Origin: Pseudomonas fluorescens
GTDB lineage: Bacteria > Pseudomonadota > Gammaproteobacteria > Pseudomonadales > Pseudomonadaceae
Length of the DNA stretch: 64,000 nucleotides
Direction of reading: 5' to 3'
Assembly (NCBI GenBank): GCA_902825215.1
Contig: LR782234.1
Coordinates: forward strand, 2,728,001 to 2,792,000
Both the position numbers and the translations under genes were made by a program. Every line of letters begins with the position of its first letter. Positions within the stretch are counted from its first letter, which is position 1. The notes under the pieces are model-generated. The model searched no databases and had not been told where the DNA came from. It was given only the letters and a program-made list of their open reading frames with translations. Positions 8,945 through 18,938 of the stretch are shown here, one piece after another.

Positions 8945-10519
8945 CTACCCCGGATGCGCCGCCGCCAACAGCTCTTTGGTATACGGGTGCTGCGGCGCAT
9001 CGAACACCTCATGGCTGGCACCACGCTCAACGACTTTACCGTCCTTGATCACAATCATGTCATGGGCCAGCGCGCGGACGACGGCCAGGTCATGGCTGAT
9101 GAACAGGTACGTCAGACCGTGCTTTTCCTGCAACTGGCGGAGCAGGGCGACCACTTGTTTCTGCACTGTGCGATCCAGCGCCGACGTTGGCTCGTCGAGC
9201 AGGATCAGCGCCGGTTTCAACACCAGTGCCCGGGCGATGGCGATGCGCTGACGTTGCCCACCGGAAAACTCGTGGGGATAACGATGACGACTTTCCGGAT
9301 CGAGACCGACCTCCTTGAGCACGCGGATCACTTGCTCATCGCACTCATCCGCGCTGGACTCACAATGCACTTCGAGGCCTTCGCTGATGATCTGCGCGAC
9401 CGACATTCGCGGGCTGAGGCTGCCGAACGGGTCTTGAAAAACCACCTGCATCTGCCGCCGCCATGGGCGCATCTGTTTCTGATTGAGAGCGTCGAGCGCC
9501 TCGCCCTGGAAACGGATGCTGCCTTCGGAGTCGAGCAAGCGCAGGATCGCCTGTCCCAGCGTCGACTTGCCTGAGCCCGATTCGCCGACGATGCCCAGCG
9601 TCTTGCCGCGCTGAATATTCAGGCTGATGCCATCCACCGCGCGCAGGTACTGCTTGCGCTGAAACAGCCCGCCAGCGACGGCGAACTCGACCTTCAGGTC
9701 ATCGACCTCCAGCACATTCTCACGCTCGTCCCGCGGCAACGCTTCGCCCTCGGGTTCGGCGTTGAGCAGCACACAGCTGTAAGGGTGCTTTGGCTCGGTG
9801 AACAAGGCTTCGCAGGGTGCCTGCTCGACGATTTCGCCTGCCTTCATTACGCACACACGCTGAGCGATGCTGCGCACCAGATTGAGGTCATGGCTGATCA
9901 GCAGCAGCGACATGCCCAGACGCTTCTGCAGGGATTTGAGCAGCAGCAGAATCTTGCGCTGCACCGTGACGTCGAGCGCGGTGGTCGGTTCGTCGGCGAT
10001 CAACAATTCCGGTTCGCACGCCAGCGCCATGGCGATCATGACCCGTTGCCGCTGCCCGCCCGACAGCTGATGCGGGTAAGCCTTCAAGCGCTCTTTTGGC
10101 TTCTGAATGCCGACCAGGCCAAGCAATTCGAGAATGCGTTGCTGCGCTGCTTTGCCGCCGAGGCCGCGATGCAACAGAAGCGTCTCGCCAATTTGTTTTT
10201 CGATGGTGTGCAGCGGATTGAGCGAGGTCATCGGCTCCTGAAAGATCATCGCGATGCGGTTGCCGCGCAGTTCGCGCAAGACTTTGGGATCCGCGCCGAG
10301 CAGTTCCTGTCCACGGTAACGAATGCTGCCGCTGGTTTGCGCTTCGGATTCAGGCAATAACTGCAGGATGGAGTGCGCAGTGACCGACTTTCCCGAGCCG
10401 GATTCGCCGACCAGTGCCAGACATTCGCCGGGGCGGATATCCAGGCACAGGTCACGCACCACGGTCTGGCCATGGAACGCGACATTGAGGTTACGGATTT
10501 CAATCAGGTGATCAGTCAT
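8945..10519 (-). CDS. yejF: Peptide ABC transporter, fused double ATPase (YejF-like)
   Basis: 524 aa with two complete ABC ATPase halves. Each has a Walker A GESGSGKS and an LSGGQRQR or FSGGQRQR signature, with [11 protein letters not shown] in the second half. It would energise the YejB/YejE permease for oligopeptides (microcin C-type in E. coli). ATG 10519 is preferred, although a GTG lies 6 nt upstream. It ends the four-gene leftward operon yejA-yejB-yejE-yejF. The fused ATPase rather than separate DppD/DppF proteins is what points to the Yej subfamily. Confidence 0.88.
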   Translation of the reverse strand: MTDHLIEIRNLNVAFHGQTVVRDLCLDIRPGECLALVGESGSGKSVTAHSILQLLPESEAQTSGSIRYRGQELLGADPKVLRELRGNRIAMIFQEPMTSLNPLHTIEKQIGETLLLHRGLGGKAAQQRILELLGLVGIQKPKERLKAYPHQLSGGQRQRVMIAMALACEPELLIADEPTTALDVTVQRKILLLLKSLQKRLGMSLLLISHDLNLVRSIAQRVCVMKAGEIVEQAPCEALFTEPKHPYSCVLLNAEPEGEALPRDERENVLEVDDLKVEFAVAGGLFQRKQYLRAVDGISLNIQRGKTLGIVGESGSGKSTLGQAILRLLDSEGSIRFQGEALDALNQKQMRPWRRQMQVVFQDPFGSLSPRMSVAQIISEGLEVHCESSADECDEQVIRVLKEVGLDPESRHRYPHEFSGGQRQRIAIARALVLKPALILLDEPTSALDRTVQKQVVALLRQLQEKHGLTYLFISHDLAVVRALAHDMIVIKDGKVVERGASHEVFDAPQHPYTKELLAAAHPG

Positions 10520-10528
10520 GTGCACACT

Positions 10529-11551
10529 TCAGGACCTTGGATCGAATGCGTCACGCAACGCTTCGCCGATGAATACCAATAGAGACAGAATCAGCGCCAG
10601 CGTGAAGAACGCCGTCAGGCCGAGCCAAGGGGCTTGCAGGTTCTGTTTGCCCTGGCCAATCAACTCGCCCAGCGAGGCACTGCCGGCGGGCATGCCGAAC
10701 CCCAGAAAATCCAGCGCAGTCAGGGTCGAGATCGCTCCGGTCAGAATGAACGGCAGGTAGCTCAAGGTTGCGTTCATCGCGTTGGGCAGAATGTGCCGGA
10801 AAATCACCTTGCGGTCGCTGAGGCCCAGCGCACGGGCGGCTTTGACGTATTCCAGATTGCGCCCGCGCAGGAACTCGGCGCGCACTACGTCCACCAACGC
10901 CAACCACGAAAACAGTGCCATGATCCCCAGCAACCACCAGAAATTCGGCTCGACGAAACCGGAAAGAATGATCAGCAGGTACAACACCGGCAACCCCGAC
11001 CAGACTTCCAGCAGCCGTTGCCCAAGCAAGTCGACCCAGCCGCCGTAGTAGCCCTGCAATGCACCGGCAGCAATGCCGATCAATGCGCTGACAAACGTCA
11101 GCATCAAGGCAAACAGGATCGACACCCGCGCGCCGAAAATCACCCGTGCCAGCACATCCCGCGACTGATCGTCAGTCCCTAGCCAGTTCACCGATGTAGG
11201 CGGGCTGGGCGCTGGTTTATTGAGATCATAGTTCGGCGTGTCATCACTGAACGGGATCGGCGGGAACAGCAGCCAACCGCCGTCCTTGCGAATCAGGTTC
11301 TGCACATAGTCGCTGCGATAATCGGCCTGGAACGGCAGCTGTCCGCCGAACTCCTGCTCGGTGTGGCGCTTGAACACCGGAAAGAACCACTGGCCCTGAT
11401 AACTGACGATCAACGGCTTGTCGTTGGCGATCAATTCGCCGCCGAGTGTCAGCACAAACAGGCCGATAAACAGCCACAGTGACCACCAGCCGCGACGGTT
11501 TTTCTTGAAACGCTCGAAACGGCGGCGGCCCAACGGCGAGAGCTTGAACAT
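10529..11551 (-). CDS. yejE: Peptide ABC transporter permease (YejE-like)
   Basis: 340 aa DppC-type permease. It has one N-terminal membrane segment (WWSLWLFIGLFVLTLGG), a periplasmic loop, NWLGTDDQSRDVLAR before the transmembrane domain, and five further hydrophobic segments. The start is taken at [10 protein letters not shown] because this ATG overlaps the yejB stop by one base. It would form the channel with YejB. Confidence 0.88.
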   Translation of the reverse strand: MFKLSPLGRRRFERFKKNRRGWWSLWLFIGLFVLTLGGELIANDKPLIVSYQGQWFFPVFKRHTEQEFGGQLPFQADYRSDYVQNLIRKDGGWLLFPPIPFSDDTPNYDLNKPAPSPPTSVNWLGTDDQSRDVLARVIFGARVSILFALMLTFVSALIGIAAGALQGYYGGWVDLLGQRLLEVWSGLPVLYLLIILSGFVEPNFWWLLGIMALFSWLALVDVVRAEFLRGRNLEYVKAARALGLSDRKVIFRHILPNAMNATLSYLPFILTGAISTLTALDFLGFGMPAGSASLGELIGQGKQNLQAPWLGLTAFFTLALILSLLVFIGEALRDAFDPRS

Positions 11552-12612
11552 CAGGCGTTCCTCGCGGCGAAGTCGATGCGCGGATCGACCAGGGTGTAAC
11601 ACAGGTCGCCAACCAGTTTTATCAGCAGGCCGAACAGGGTGAAAATGAACAGCGAGCCGAACACTACCGGATAATCCCGCGAAACCGCCGCTTCGTAGCT
11701 CATGCGTCCGAGTCCATCGAGCGAAAAGATCACTTCGATCAGCAGGGAGCCGGCGAAGAACACACTGATGAACGCTTGGGGGATTCCCGACACCACCAGC
11801 AGCATGGCGTTGCGGAACACATGGCCATACAGCACCCGGCGTTCGCTCAGGCCCTTCGCGCGTGCAGTCACCACATACTGGCGGGTGATCTCATTGAGAA
11901 AGGAGTTTTTCGTCAGGATCGTCAGCGTCGCAAAGCCGCCGATCACCAGCGCCGTCACGGGCAGCACCAGATGCCAGAAGTAGTCGGCGATCTTGCCCAG
12001 GGTCGACAGGGATTCGAAATTGTCCGAGACCAGGCCGCGCACCGGAAACCAGTTCAGTGAGGTTCCACCGGCAAATACCACGATCAGGAACATCGCAAAC
12101 AGGAATGCCGGCATCGCGTAGCCGATGATGATCGCGGTGCTGCTCCAGACATCGAAATGACTGCCATGGTGTACCGCCTTGCGAATTCCTAGCGGAATCG
12201 ACACCAGATAGGTAATCAATGTTGCCCATAAGCCGAGGGAAATGGTCACCGGCATCTTTTCCAGGATCAGATCGGTGACTGTGGCGCCGCGGAAAAAACT
12301 CTTGCCGAAGTCCAGCTGCGCATAATTTTTCAGCATCAGCCACAGGCGCTCATGAGCCGGTTTGTCGAAGCCGTATTGTTTCTCGATGTCCTTGATCAGT
12401 TGCGGATCGAGGCCACGGCTGGCGCGCGAGGCGCCGCTGGCAGTCTCGCTGGCACCGCCGCCGACGCTGGCACCACCGATCCCTTGCAGATGAGCGATGG
12501 CCTGTTCCACCGGGCCGCCGGGAGCGGCCTGAATGATCACGAAATTGACCAGTAGAATGATCACCAGCGTCGGGATGATCAGCAGCAGGCGCCGCAGTAT
12601 GTAACCCCACAT
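11551..12612 (-). CDS. yejB: Peptide ABC transporter permease (YejB-like)
   Basis: 353 aa DppB-type permease starting [16 protein letters not shown], with the usual N-terminal membrane helix, periplasmic loop and C-terminal transmembrane domain. The periplasmic loop carries a Gly/Ser/Ala-rich insertion (about residues 52-70). Its ATG overlaps the yejA stop by one base, and its own stop overlaps the yejE ATG by one base, so the operon is tightly coupled. Confidence 0.88.
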   Translation of the reverse strand: MWGYILRRLLLIIPTLVIILLVNFVIIQAAPGGPVEQAIAHLQGIGGASVGGGASETASGASRASRGLDPQLIKDIEKQYGFDKPAHERLWLMLKNYAQLDFGKSFFRGATVTDLILEKMPVTISLGLWATLITYLVSIPLGIRKAVHHGSHFDVWSSTAIIIGYAMPAFLFAMFLIVVFAGGTSLNWFPVRGLVSDNFESLSTLGKIADYFWHLVLPVTALVIGGFATLTILTKNSFLNEITRQYVVTARAKGLSERRVLYGHVFRNAMLLVVSGIPQAFISVFFAGSLLIEVIFSLDGLGRMSYEAAVSRDYPVVFGSLFIFTLFGLLIKLVGDLCYTLVDPRIDFAARNA

Positions 12613-14480
12613 CAGTGCGGCCCTCCGGGTCTGCCACGAGCAATTTTCTCGGCGGTCATCTGTTGGTTGGTCAGCGGCGTGCGGCTGATTTCCCACCAGC
12701 TCTCGATCGCTTCGTCATTGCTGGCCTGAATCGTCGGTATGCCGAAACGATTCCACCACACGGTCGAAGTGCCGGGCGGATAGTAATTGGGGATCCAGTA
12801 GTAATTCCATTGCAGGACGCGGTCCAGCGCATGCGCATAGCGCAGCATATCGGCCTGGGTGGACGCGCGAACCAGGCCATTGATCAAGGTATCCACCGCC
12901 GGGTTTTTCAACACCATGTAGTTGTTGGCGCCGGGATCGTTGGCGGAGGCCGAGCCAAAGTAGTTCAACAGCTCACCGCCGGGGGATGTGGTGACCGGAT
13001 AGCCCGTGACGATCATGTCGTAATCGCGACTCATCAGCCGGTTGACGTATTGCGACGAATCGATGCGGCGGATATTGAGCTCGATACCGATCTGTTTCAG
13101 CGTGCGTTTATACGGTAGCAGCAGACGATCCATGCCGTTCTGGCTGACCAGAAAAGTGAAGCTCAGCGGCTCGCCCTGGGCGTTGACCAATTGATCGCCA
13201 TCAGGTTTCCAGCCGGCTTGTTCGAGCAGTTCAAGGGCTTGCAGCTGCTTGTCGCGGATCACGCCACTGCCATCGGTTTTCGGCGCTTCGAAGACTTTGC
13301 TGAACACCTCGTCGGGAATCTGCCCGCGCAACGGTTCAAGGATTTTCAGTTCTTGCGCATCGGGTAAATCGGTCGCAGCGAGCGACGTGTTGGAGAAGTA
13401 GCTCTGCTGGCGGATGTACAGGCTGCGCATCATTTGCCGGTTGCTCCACTCGAAATCCCAGAGCATCGCCAGTGCCTGGCGCACACGCCGGTCGGCGAAC
13501 ATCGGCTTTTGCAAATTGAACACGAAGCCCTGAGCTGATTGGGGCGCTTCGGTCGCCAGATGCGCTTTTTGCAGACGCCCGTCACTCAGCGCGGGGCTGT
13601 CATAGCCGATCGAATAGCCGGTGGCCGAGAACTCGCGGTTGTAGTCATAGGCGCCGCCGCGCAGCACTTGCCGGGCGACATCGGTGTCACCGAAGTATTC
13701 AATGCTGAAGTGATCGAAGTTGTACAAGCCGCGACTGACCGGCAAGTCTTTGCCCCACCAGTCGGGGTTGCGTTCAAAGGTAATGCTGCGCCCCGAGTCG
13801 ACCTTGCCGACTCGATAGGGGCCGCTGCCCAAAGGCGCCTCGTAACCGCCGCCACTAGCGAAATCACGGGTTTTCCACCAATGCTCGGGGAACACTGGCA
13901 ATGTCGCGATATCGAGGGGCAGGGTGCGGTTTTCGTTGCTCTTGAAATCGAAGCGCACGGTCAGCGGCGCTTCCACTTCGACGCCTTTGACGTCGGCAAA
14001 CTGGGTCCGATAGCGCAGGCTGCCCTGGGTCATCAACAGATCATAGGTGTAACGCACGTCTTCGGCGGTAATTGCTTTGCCGTCGGCAAAGCGTGCCTTG
14101 GGATTGATGAAGAAACGCAGCGACAGGCCGTCGTCCGAACGCTCCATCTTTTGCGCGACCAGGCCATATACCGTGTAAGGCTCATCAAGCGAGCGCTGGG
14201 CCAGGGGCGAGTACAGCAAGCCATCGATCTGGGTGACGCCGATGCCTTTGTCGATGTACGGAAGGACGTGGTCGAAGTGGCCGATTTCGATCGCCGAGCG
14301 GCGCATCGTGCCGCCCTTGGGCGCCTGCAGATTGGTGTAGTCGAAATGGCTGAAGCCGGCGGGGTACTTGGCAGGCTCGCCATAAACGGTCAGGGCATGT
14401 TGCGGTGCGGCGTTCGCGCTTGCGCCAGCCGTCAGCAGGGCGAGGGCGGCGAGCATCAATGTGGGGAAAAGCAGTCGCAT
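12612..14480 (-). CDS. yejA: Periplasmic oligopeptide-binding protein (YejA-like)
   Basis: 622 aa SBP family 5 protein. A Sec signal peptide ([22 protein letters not shown]) ends near residue 24. A long ligand-binding domain follows, with [15 protein letters not shown] and the C-terminal [18 protein letters not shown] segments typical of YejA. The start at 14480 is chosen because the longer frame adds 28 residues before the signal peptide. First gene of the yejABEF operon; it would capture peptides for the YejBE/F importer. The ppiC terminator upstream shows that the operon has its own promoter. Confidence 0.88.
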   Translation of the reverse strand: MRLLFPTLMLAALALLTAGASANAAPQHALTVYGEPAKYPAGFSHFDYTNLQAPKGGTMRRSAIEIGHFDHVLPYIDKGIGVTQIDGLLYSPLAQRSLDEPYTVYGLVAQKMERSDDGLSLRFFINPKARFADGKAITAEDVRYTYDLLMTQGSLRYRTQFADVKGVEVEAPLTVRFDFKSNENRTLPLDIATLPVFPEHWWKTRDFASGGGYEAPLGSGPYRVGKVDSGRSITFERNPDWWGKDLPVSRGLYNFDHFSIEYFGDTDVARQVLRGGAYDYNREFSATGYSIGYDSPALSDGRLQKAHLATEAPQSAQGFVFNLQKPMFADRRVRQALAMLWDFEWSNRQMMRSLYIRQQSYFSNTSLAATDLPDAQELKILEPLRGQIPDEVFSKVFEAPKTDGSGVIRDKQLQALELLEQAGWKPDGDQLVNAQGEPLSFTFLVSQNGMDRLLLPYKRTLKQIGIELNIRRIDSSQYVNRLMSRDYDMIVTGYPVTTSPGGELLNYFGSASANDPGANNYMVLKNPAVDTLINGLVRASTQADMLRYAHALDRVLQWNYYWIPNYYPPGTSTVWWNRFGIPTIQASNDEAIESWWEISRTPLTNQQMTAEKIARGRPGGPH

Positions 14481-14563
14481 TGTCAGCCTTGGGACTTGAA
14501 TCGATAAGCGCAAGTTGTACGCGAGAGGCGCGTCGGTCGCCAGCCGTATGTGTAACTGAAACA

Positions 14564-14591
14564 CAACGGCCCGCCATAGGGCGGGCCGTTG
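14564..14591 (-). terminator. Rho-independent terminator of ppiC
   Basis: A perfect 12-bp stem (caacggcccgcc / ggcgggccgttg) with an ATAG loop lies 20 bp past the ppiC stop. On the minus strand it is followed by a short T-rich tail (TGTGTTTC). Confidence 0.8.
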
Positions 14592-14610
14592 CGGGCAGTC
14601 AGACGACGAA

Positions 14611-14892
14611 TCAGTCCTGACGGCTGGTGACTTCGAGCAAGTGGTAACCGAACTGGGTCTTCACCGGGCCTTGCACGACATTGATCGGCGCGCTGAACAC
14701 GACGGTGTCGAATTCCTTGACCATCTGGCCAGGACCGAACGAGCCCAGGTCACCGCCCTGACGGCTCGACGGGCAGCTGGAGTTGGCCTTGGCCACTTCG
14801 GCGAAATCGGCGCCGGCTTCGATCTGGGCCTTGAGTTCGTTGCACTTGTCTTCGCTGGAAACCAGGATGTGGCGGGCAGTGGCTTTAGCCAT
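14611..14892 (-). CDS. ppiC: Peptidyl-prolyl cis-trans isomerase C (parvulin)
   Basis: 93 aa single-domain parvulin. It has the usual order ARHILV, GADFAEVAKANSSCPS, GGDLGSFGPGQMVKEF and TQFGYHLLEV. It has no signal peptide, so it is cytoplasmic. The start at MAKATARHILV is supported by GGAGAAA 6 nt upstream. Monocistronic, with a strong terminator immediately downstream. Confidence 0.92.
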   Translation of the reverse strand: MAKATARHILVSSEDKCNELKAQIEAGADFAEVAKANSSCPSSRQGGDLGSFGPGQMVKEFDTVVFSAPINVVQGPVKTQFGYHLLEVTSRQD

Positions 14893-14989
14893 GGGAAATT
14901 TCTCCAATGTAGTTCAGTAAAATGCGGAGCCTACCGGATTCAGTGATTGATTTCCCGGCAAAGTTCCGTTGCTTTTCCCGTGAAGCAAA

Positions 14990-15859
14990 TCACAGCCTGG
15001 CTGCGCACAAACGTTCGACGTGTTCGACGTACAGTGCAATAGGGTCGGGCAGAGCTGTCACTGTGCCGGCCGGGCGACGCAGCGTGGCTAAATGATCGAA
15101 CTGATAGTCCGAGCGAATCACTTGCCCCAAGTGTGAGCTGAAACGACCGACGAACCCGTCGTTCTGCTCTGTCTCGGTCATGAAGTATTGGGAAAGTGCC
15201 TGACAGACGCTTTGCGTCGGATCGAGTGGCGACGGGTTCTGCGTGGCGATCACGCCGCTCCAGGAGTAATAACGCACCCCATTGACCTGTTCCGCTCCCT
15301 GACCACCCCATGTTTTGGGCAGGCCCTGCGGAAAGCGATCATTGAAATCGCCGACCCCCTCCGTCGTCAGTGCGTTGAGCGCCGCCAATGCATTTTGCGG
15401 CAACGTCAGGTTGCCACTGATCAATGACAGAAAGTTCGAAAACAAGGTTGCCACGTTCTGCGCGACGGTTTCAGGCAATCTCCCCGGTATCAGTGCCTTG
15501 CGCAGAAAATCCGCCAGTTCGGATCCGTGATTAGGGCCACTGACCGAAGTCACCGATGCAACGGCGTGTGGTGCAAGCGCTGCAGCGTATCGAGCGGCCA
15601 ATGCTCCCTGACTATGCCCAATGAGGTTGACTTTCTTCGCACCTGTGCCCCGCAGGACACGATCAATCTGTGCAAGCAGCTGCTCACCCCTTGTTTCATT
15701 TCTATGGGTAGCAGAAAGGTGTGGGACGAACACTTGGCTGCCGGCTGTTTTCAGAGCGTTCTTGACGTCATGGAACAGCTCGAAATGGCCGATGCGCTCG
15801 AATCCGAACAGGCCGTGTACCAACAGGATGGGATAACGAGTTGAAGCATTCCGTTGCAT
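14990..15859 (-). CDS. Triacylglycerol lipase (alpha/beta hydrolase, family I.1-like)
   Basis: 289 aa. It begins RYPILLVHGLFGFERIG, where HG is the oxyanion region. The nucleophile elbow is GHSQG near residue 90, and the C-terminal part carries Asp and His residues consistent with a catalytic triad (YSWSGVI followed by DGFVG and FDHLAT). No signal peptide is visible with this start, as in P. fragi/P. fluorescens-type lipases secreted without a Sec leader. Start 15859 is chosen because AAGGTAAG precedes it; a longer start at 15919 is possible. No lipase foldase gene lies next to it. Confidence 0.8.
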   Translation of the reverse strand: MQRNASTRYPILLVHGLFGFERIGHFELFHDVKNALKTAGSQVFVPHLSATHRNETRGEQLLAQIDRVLRGTGAKKVNLIGHSQGALAARYAAALAPHAVASVTSVSGPNHGSELADFLRKALIPGRLPETVAQNVATLFSNFLSLISGNLTLPQNALAALNALTTEGVGDFNDRFPQGLPKTWGGQGAEQVNGVRYYSWSGVIATQNPSPLDPTQSVCQALSQYFMTETEQNDGFVGRFSSHLGQVIRSDYQFDHLATLRRPAGTVTALPDPIALYVEHVERLCAARL

Positions 15860-16192
15860 GTTCTTACCTTTTTCACAGAAGTTCATTGGGGAATACGGAC
15901 GCCACTCTAAAACACTCATCCCGTTGAAGAAGTAAGAAGAGGCTTCTCTTGGCTGGTGAATCTGGACTAGGGGTTGTACGAATTTTCAGATACTTGTGAA
16001 CTCCGAATCGGAAGTTGCCGCCATCTTTCGCGTGTTCGATGCCGAATTCGCACTGTTTGCCTACTCCCCGCGCAGCTTTTAACGGATGCGTGCGGCGAAC
16101 CGGGCTGACAGCGGAAATACGCCGGATCGCTTTCAATGGGTGCTGTCGATGCCGCTCACAAAGCGGCGTTTTTCCAAGGAATGGAGCCACTA

Positions 16193-17272
16193 ATGAACAC
16201 CCACGAAGTCGAGTTTTGCTATCGGATGCGCCGCCCCGTCGGTGCCGATGTGTCCAGTGAGCTGCTGCCAGCGGTCACCCTGGATTGCGTCGAAGGCGCG
16301 GTGCTTGATCCGGCGCTGGGCAGGGTCGTTGTCCGCATCGCGCCTTATCCTGGCATGGCCTGCGGCGACCGCTTGCTGCTTAGCTGGGAGGGGCTGGATG
16401 TAGAAGGTTTTGCTTACCAGCATGAAATGGTTCGGTATGTCACCGAAACCCAGACTGGCAAGGACGTCGTTTTCGTCATCAAGGGTCTGCATATATCGGC
16501 GCTTGACGGTGGTTCGCTGGAAATCTACTGGACCCGAGTCAGTGCCGGCTGCCCCGAACCCTCATCGTCGGTGCGGCTGCAATTGTCGGTCGGTGATTCG
16601 CGGCCTCAGTTGCTTGCACCGATCGTCGAAGGCGTTATCGGCGGGACGCTCGATCCGGCACGGGTGCCTGAGGGGACGCTGGTGGTGATGCAACCCTATG
16701 CGCGCATGGCGGCTGGCGACAGAGTGACGTTGCTGTGGGGCACCGACGCGCTGCCTGTGTCCTTCAGGGACAGCCTGAAGGTCGAAGCCTTTGCCGTGGC
16801 TGACGTGCTGTCATTCTGGGTTGATGGAGCGCACATCGCCGGACATGACGGCGAGCAGTTAACGGTGCGTTACCGGGTCGAAGACGTCAGGGGCGCGGTG
16901 CGTGAGTCCGAAGTGACGAGAGTCCTTCTGGGGCCTTTTGTGCGTGGTGATCTGGACGCCCCCGATGTGCTGGAAGCGCCGGACGGCGTGCTGAACTGTG
17001 AGGATTCACTCGATGGCGTGACCATCGTGATCGGTAATGCCCGAACGCAGGAAGGGGAGTTGGTGTACCTCAAATGTGACGGAGAACTTTTCAATCATCG
17101 CGATGACCGTGAGATCACTCATGAGACAGCAGGGAAGCCGCTGATCTTTATCGTGCCGCATCGATTCTGGCGAGAGCATCATGGCACGACGGTACGCGTC
17201 GCCTACACGGTTGAGCGTCTGGACGACGTCAGTCAGGAATCGGCAGAAACACAGTTACGGGTAGAGGCGTAG
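16193..17272 (+). CDS. Protein of unknown function with three beta-sandwich-like repeats
   Basis: 359 aa, not assigned to a named family. Three repeats of about 100-110 aa are visible, starting near residues 20, 140 and 260. Each has a VEGAVLDPA/VEGVIGGTLDPA/LEAPDGVLNCED opening, a VVVRIAPYPGMACGD/LVVMQPYARMAAGD turn and a closing LEIYWTRV/LTVRYRVED/VRVAYTVERL strand. This suggests tandem Ig-like domains. No signal peptide or membrane helix. The preceding 270 bp hold a GCCGC/GCGGC hairpin followed by T residues (16151-16172) right before the start, and AAGGA as ribosome site. The role is unknown. Confidence 0.75.
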   Translation: MNTHEVEFCYRMRRPVGADVSSELLPAVTLDCVEGAVLDPALGRVVVRIAPYPGMACGDRLLLSWEGLDVEGFAYQHEMVRYVTETQTGKDVVFVIKGLHISALDGGSLEIYWTRVSAGCPEPSSSVRLQLSVGDSRPQLLAPIVEGVIGGTLDPARVPEGTLVVMQPYARMAAGDRVTLLWGTDALPVSFRDSLKVEAFAVADVLSFWVDGAHIAGHDGEQLTVRYRVEDVRGAVRESEVTRVLLGPFVRGDLDAPDVLEAPDGVLNCEDSLDGVTIVIGNARTQEGELVYLKCDGELFNHRDDREITHETAGKPLIFIVPHRFWREHHGTTVRVAYTVERLDDVSQESAETQLRVEA

Positions 17273-17283
17273 CGCTGCTGTGA

Positions 17284-17314
17284 CCAGCCCCGGCTTCCAT
17301 GAAGCCCGGGCTGG
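17284..17314. terminator. Hairpin between convergent genes
   Basis: A 14-bp stem with one mismatch (ccagccccggcttc / gaagcccgggctgg) and a 3-nt loop lies between the stops of two convergent genes. No clear T-tract on either side, so termination is probable rather than certain. Confidence 0.55.
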
Positions 17315-17323
17315 GCTTGGCTA

Positions 17324-18400
17324 TCAGACGCTCGCGTGGGCGGCAAGACGCGTTGCGGCGTCGAGCAGCAAGCGCTCCGTCGCACCGAAACCGAGGCAGC
17401 CATCGGTGATCGATACCCCATAGCGCAAGGATCCACTCAGTGGCTGGCAGCCCTCGAACAGGTGGGATTCCAGCATCATGCCGATCATCGCGCGGTCTCC
17501 CTGCAGGCGTTGCTCAAGCACTTCGTTGAAAACTTCTGGCTGACGCAAAGGATCTTTTCCGCTGTTGGCGTGGCTGCAGTCGACCATGATCCGGCTCGGG
17601 ATGTTAAGCCTGCTCAAATCAGCGTGAATTTTCGCCACACTCTCGCGATCATGGTTCGGGCCCTTGTGGCCACCGCGCAGCACCAGATGGGTGTCAGGGT
17701 TGCCGGGCGTTTGAATGATGGCCGGGTGCCCTTGGCTGTCCACGCCGAAGTGCCGATGCGGGTGTGCTGCCGAACGCATGGCGTCTACCGCAATGGCGGC
17801 GCTGCCATCGGTGCCATTCTTGAAGCCTACCGGCATGCTCAAGCCGCTGGCCATCTCGCGGTGAATCTGCGACTCCGTGGTGCGCGCGCCAATCGCTACC
17901 CAGCTCAGCAGATCATCAAAGTAGCCGGCCGCCATCGGTTGTAGCAATTCTGTAGCCACAGGCAAGCCGAGCCGAATGATTTCCAGCATCAATTCGCGTG
18001 ACAGTGCAAGACCGGCGGCCATGTCATCGCTGCCATCCAGATGCGGATCGTAGGCCAGGCCTTTCCAGCCAACCGTGGTACGTGGTTTTTCCACATAGGC
18101 GCGCATCACCAAAAGCATTTCACCGCTGACTTGTTCCGCCAGTCGGGCGAGTTTGCCAGCGTATTCAAGCGCGGATTGCGGATCGTGGATGGAGCAGGGG
18201 CCGACGATTACCAGCAGGCGCTGGTCCTGACCGTCGAGGATGGCGCGCACCGCCTGACGTTGGGCGGCGACTTGCTGGCTCAAGGCATTGCTCAGCGGTA
18301 ATTGCTGTTTGAGTTGCAACGAGCTGGGCAGACGCAACGTCAGCGTTTCGTTGGCAGGGTTCAGAGTGGACAGCGGTAAAGCGGAAACGGACGAGTTCAT
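17324..18400 (-). CDS. 3-deoxy-7-phosphoheptulonate (DAHP) synthase, class I
   Basis: 358 aa, the size of AroF/AroG/AroH. It condenses phosphoenolpyruvate with erythrose 4-phosphate at the start of aromatic synthesis. Landmarks are LLVIVGPCSIHD (metal-binding Cys), MRAYVEKPRTTVGWKG (PEP site), GARTTESQ, GFKNGTDG, LRGGHKGPNH and MVDCSHANSGK. The 5' region carries a transcription attenuator with an aromatic-rich leader peptide (18737-18865) and a terminator (18651-18689), so expression should fall when aromatic aminoacyl-tRNAs are plentiful. Which amino acid inhibits the enzyme cannot be told from the sequence. Confidence 0.93.
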   Translation of the reverse strand: MNSSVSALPLSTLNPANETLTLRLPSSLQLKQQLPLSNALSQQVAAQRQAVRAILDGQDQRLLVIVGPCSIHDPQSALEYAGKLARLAEQVSGEMLLVMRAYVEKPRTTVGWKGLAYDPHLDGSDDMAAGLALSRELMLEIIRLGLPVATELLQPMAAGYFDDLLSWVAIGARTTESQIHREMASGLSMPVGFKNGTDGSAAIAVDAMRSAAHPHRHFGVDSQGHPAIIQTPGNPDTHLVLRGGHKGPNHDRESVAKIHADLSRLNIPSRIMVDCSHANSGKDPLRQPEVFNEVLEQRLQGDRAMIGMMLESHLFEGCQPLSGSLRYGVSITDGCLGFGATERLLLDAATRLAAHASV

Positions 18401-18447
18401 ATTCGGTCTTCCTGGGCTGGCGGCGGTTTATTACCGCTCGCTCGACC

Positions 18448-18600
18448 CTACTGGGGTGTTCGACAATTGGCCGGACTGGCTACGTGTGTGTGCTTGCCAC
18501 CTGTGGGTGACCGATCGGAGGCGGCAGGCTGTCCCGAGCGGAAGCTGGTAAATCGCCAGGCGCTGAAGCTGTCGTGACGGTAATAAGTGGCGTAGTTCAT
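18448..18600 (-). CDS. Small aromatic-rich ORF between attenuator and DAHP synthase
   Basis: A 50-aa reading frame starts MNYATYYRHDSFSAWRFTSF, with seven Phe/Tyr/Trp in its first 20 residues. GAGGA precedes the ATG at suitable distance. It starts 51 nt after the attenuator hairpin and ends 47 nt before the DAHP synthase ATG. It could be a second sensing peptide, an independent small protein or chance; no terminator hairpin follows it. Confidence 0.45.
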   Translation of the reverse strand: MNYATYYRHDSFSAWRFTSFRSGQPAASDRSPTGGKHTHVASPANCRTPQ

Positions 18601-18650
18601 GGGGTGAATCCTCGAATGCTTGGTGGTGTGGCTGGAATGTGTGAGGCCTG

Positions 18651-18689
18651 AAAAAACAAAACCCCCGGTCGGGGAGCCGACCGGGGGTT
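18651..18689 (-). terminator. Attenuator terminator upstream of DAHP synthase
   Basis: A perfect 13-bp stem (aacccccggtcgg / ccgaccgggggtt) with a 4-nt loop. On the minus strand it is followed at once by TTTTGTTTTTT. It lies 48 nt past the leader peptide stop and 250 nt before the structural gene, the expected place for a Trp-type attenuator. Confidence 0.88.
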
Positions 18690-18736
18690 GAGAAATCTCT
18701 GGTTGGCGACCCGTTTTCATGGGCGCCGTTTGGGTA

Positions 18737-18865
18737 TCAGGCGCGCCAGTGGCTAAACCAATACCCAAAATAAAAGCTGACCGGAGCGCAAATGTCATTC
18801 ACCCAGGCAGCCGCAACCGAGCGCTGGGCGCTGGCGGTATCGAGCTGTTGAAGGATGTTGAACAT
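18737..18865 (-). CDS. Attenuation leader peptide rich in Phe/Tyr/Trp
   Basis: A 42-aa ORF beginning MFNILQQLDTASAQ and carrying the cluster FYFGYWFSHW just before its last two residues (Arg-Ala). It is preceded by GGAGA 7 nt before the ATG. The cluster of three Phe, two Tyr and two Trp codons next to a downstream terminator is the signature of ribosome-mediated attenuation. Stalling for lack of any aromatic tRNA would favour an antiterminator and expression of DAHP synthase. Seen in sequence; the antiterminator pairing was not worked out in detail. Confidence 0.85.
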   Translation of the reverse strand: MFNILQQLDTASAQRSVAAAWVNDICAPVSFYFGYWFSHWRA

Positions 18866-18938
18866 GGTTTGTCTCCGTTGAGTGAGCTGAGCTTACTCGA
18901 CCCCGACACGCGCCAGCAATCAGAAAATGCTATCGCCT

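Noticed and set aside
12615..14507. Long plus-strand frames opposite yejA
   Set aside because: They mirror the yejA codons and lack start signals; YejA motifs fix the minus strand.
15012..15844. Plus-strand frames opposite the lipase gene
   Set aside because: Lipase motifs (GHSQG, HG) and ribosome site place the gene on the minus strand.
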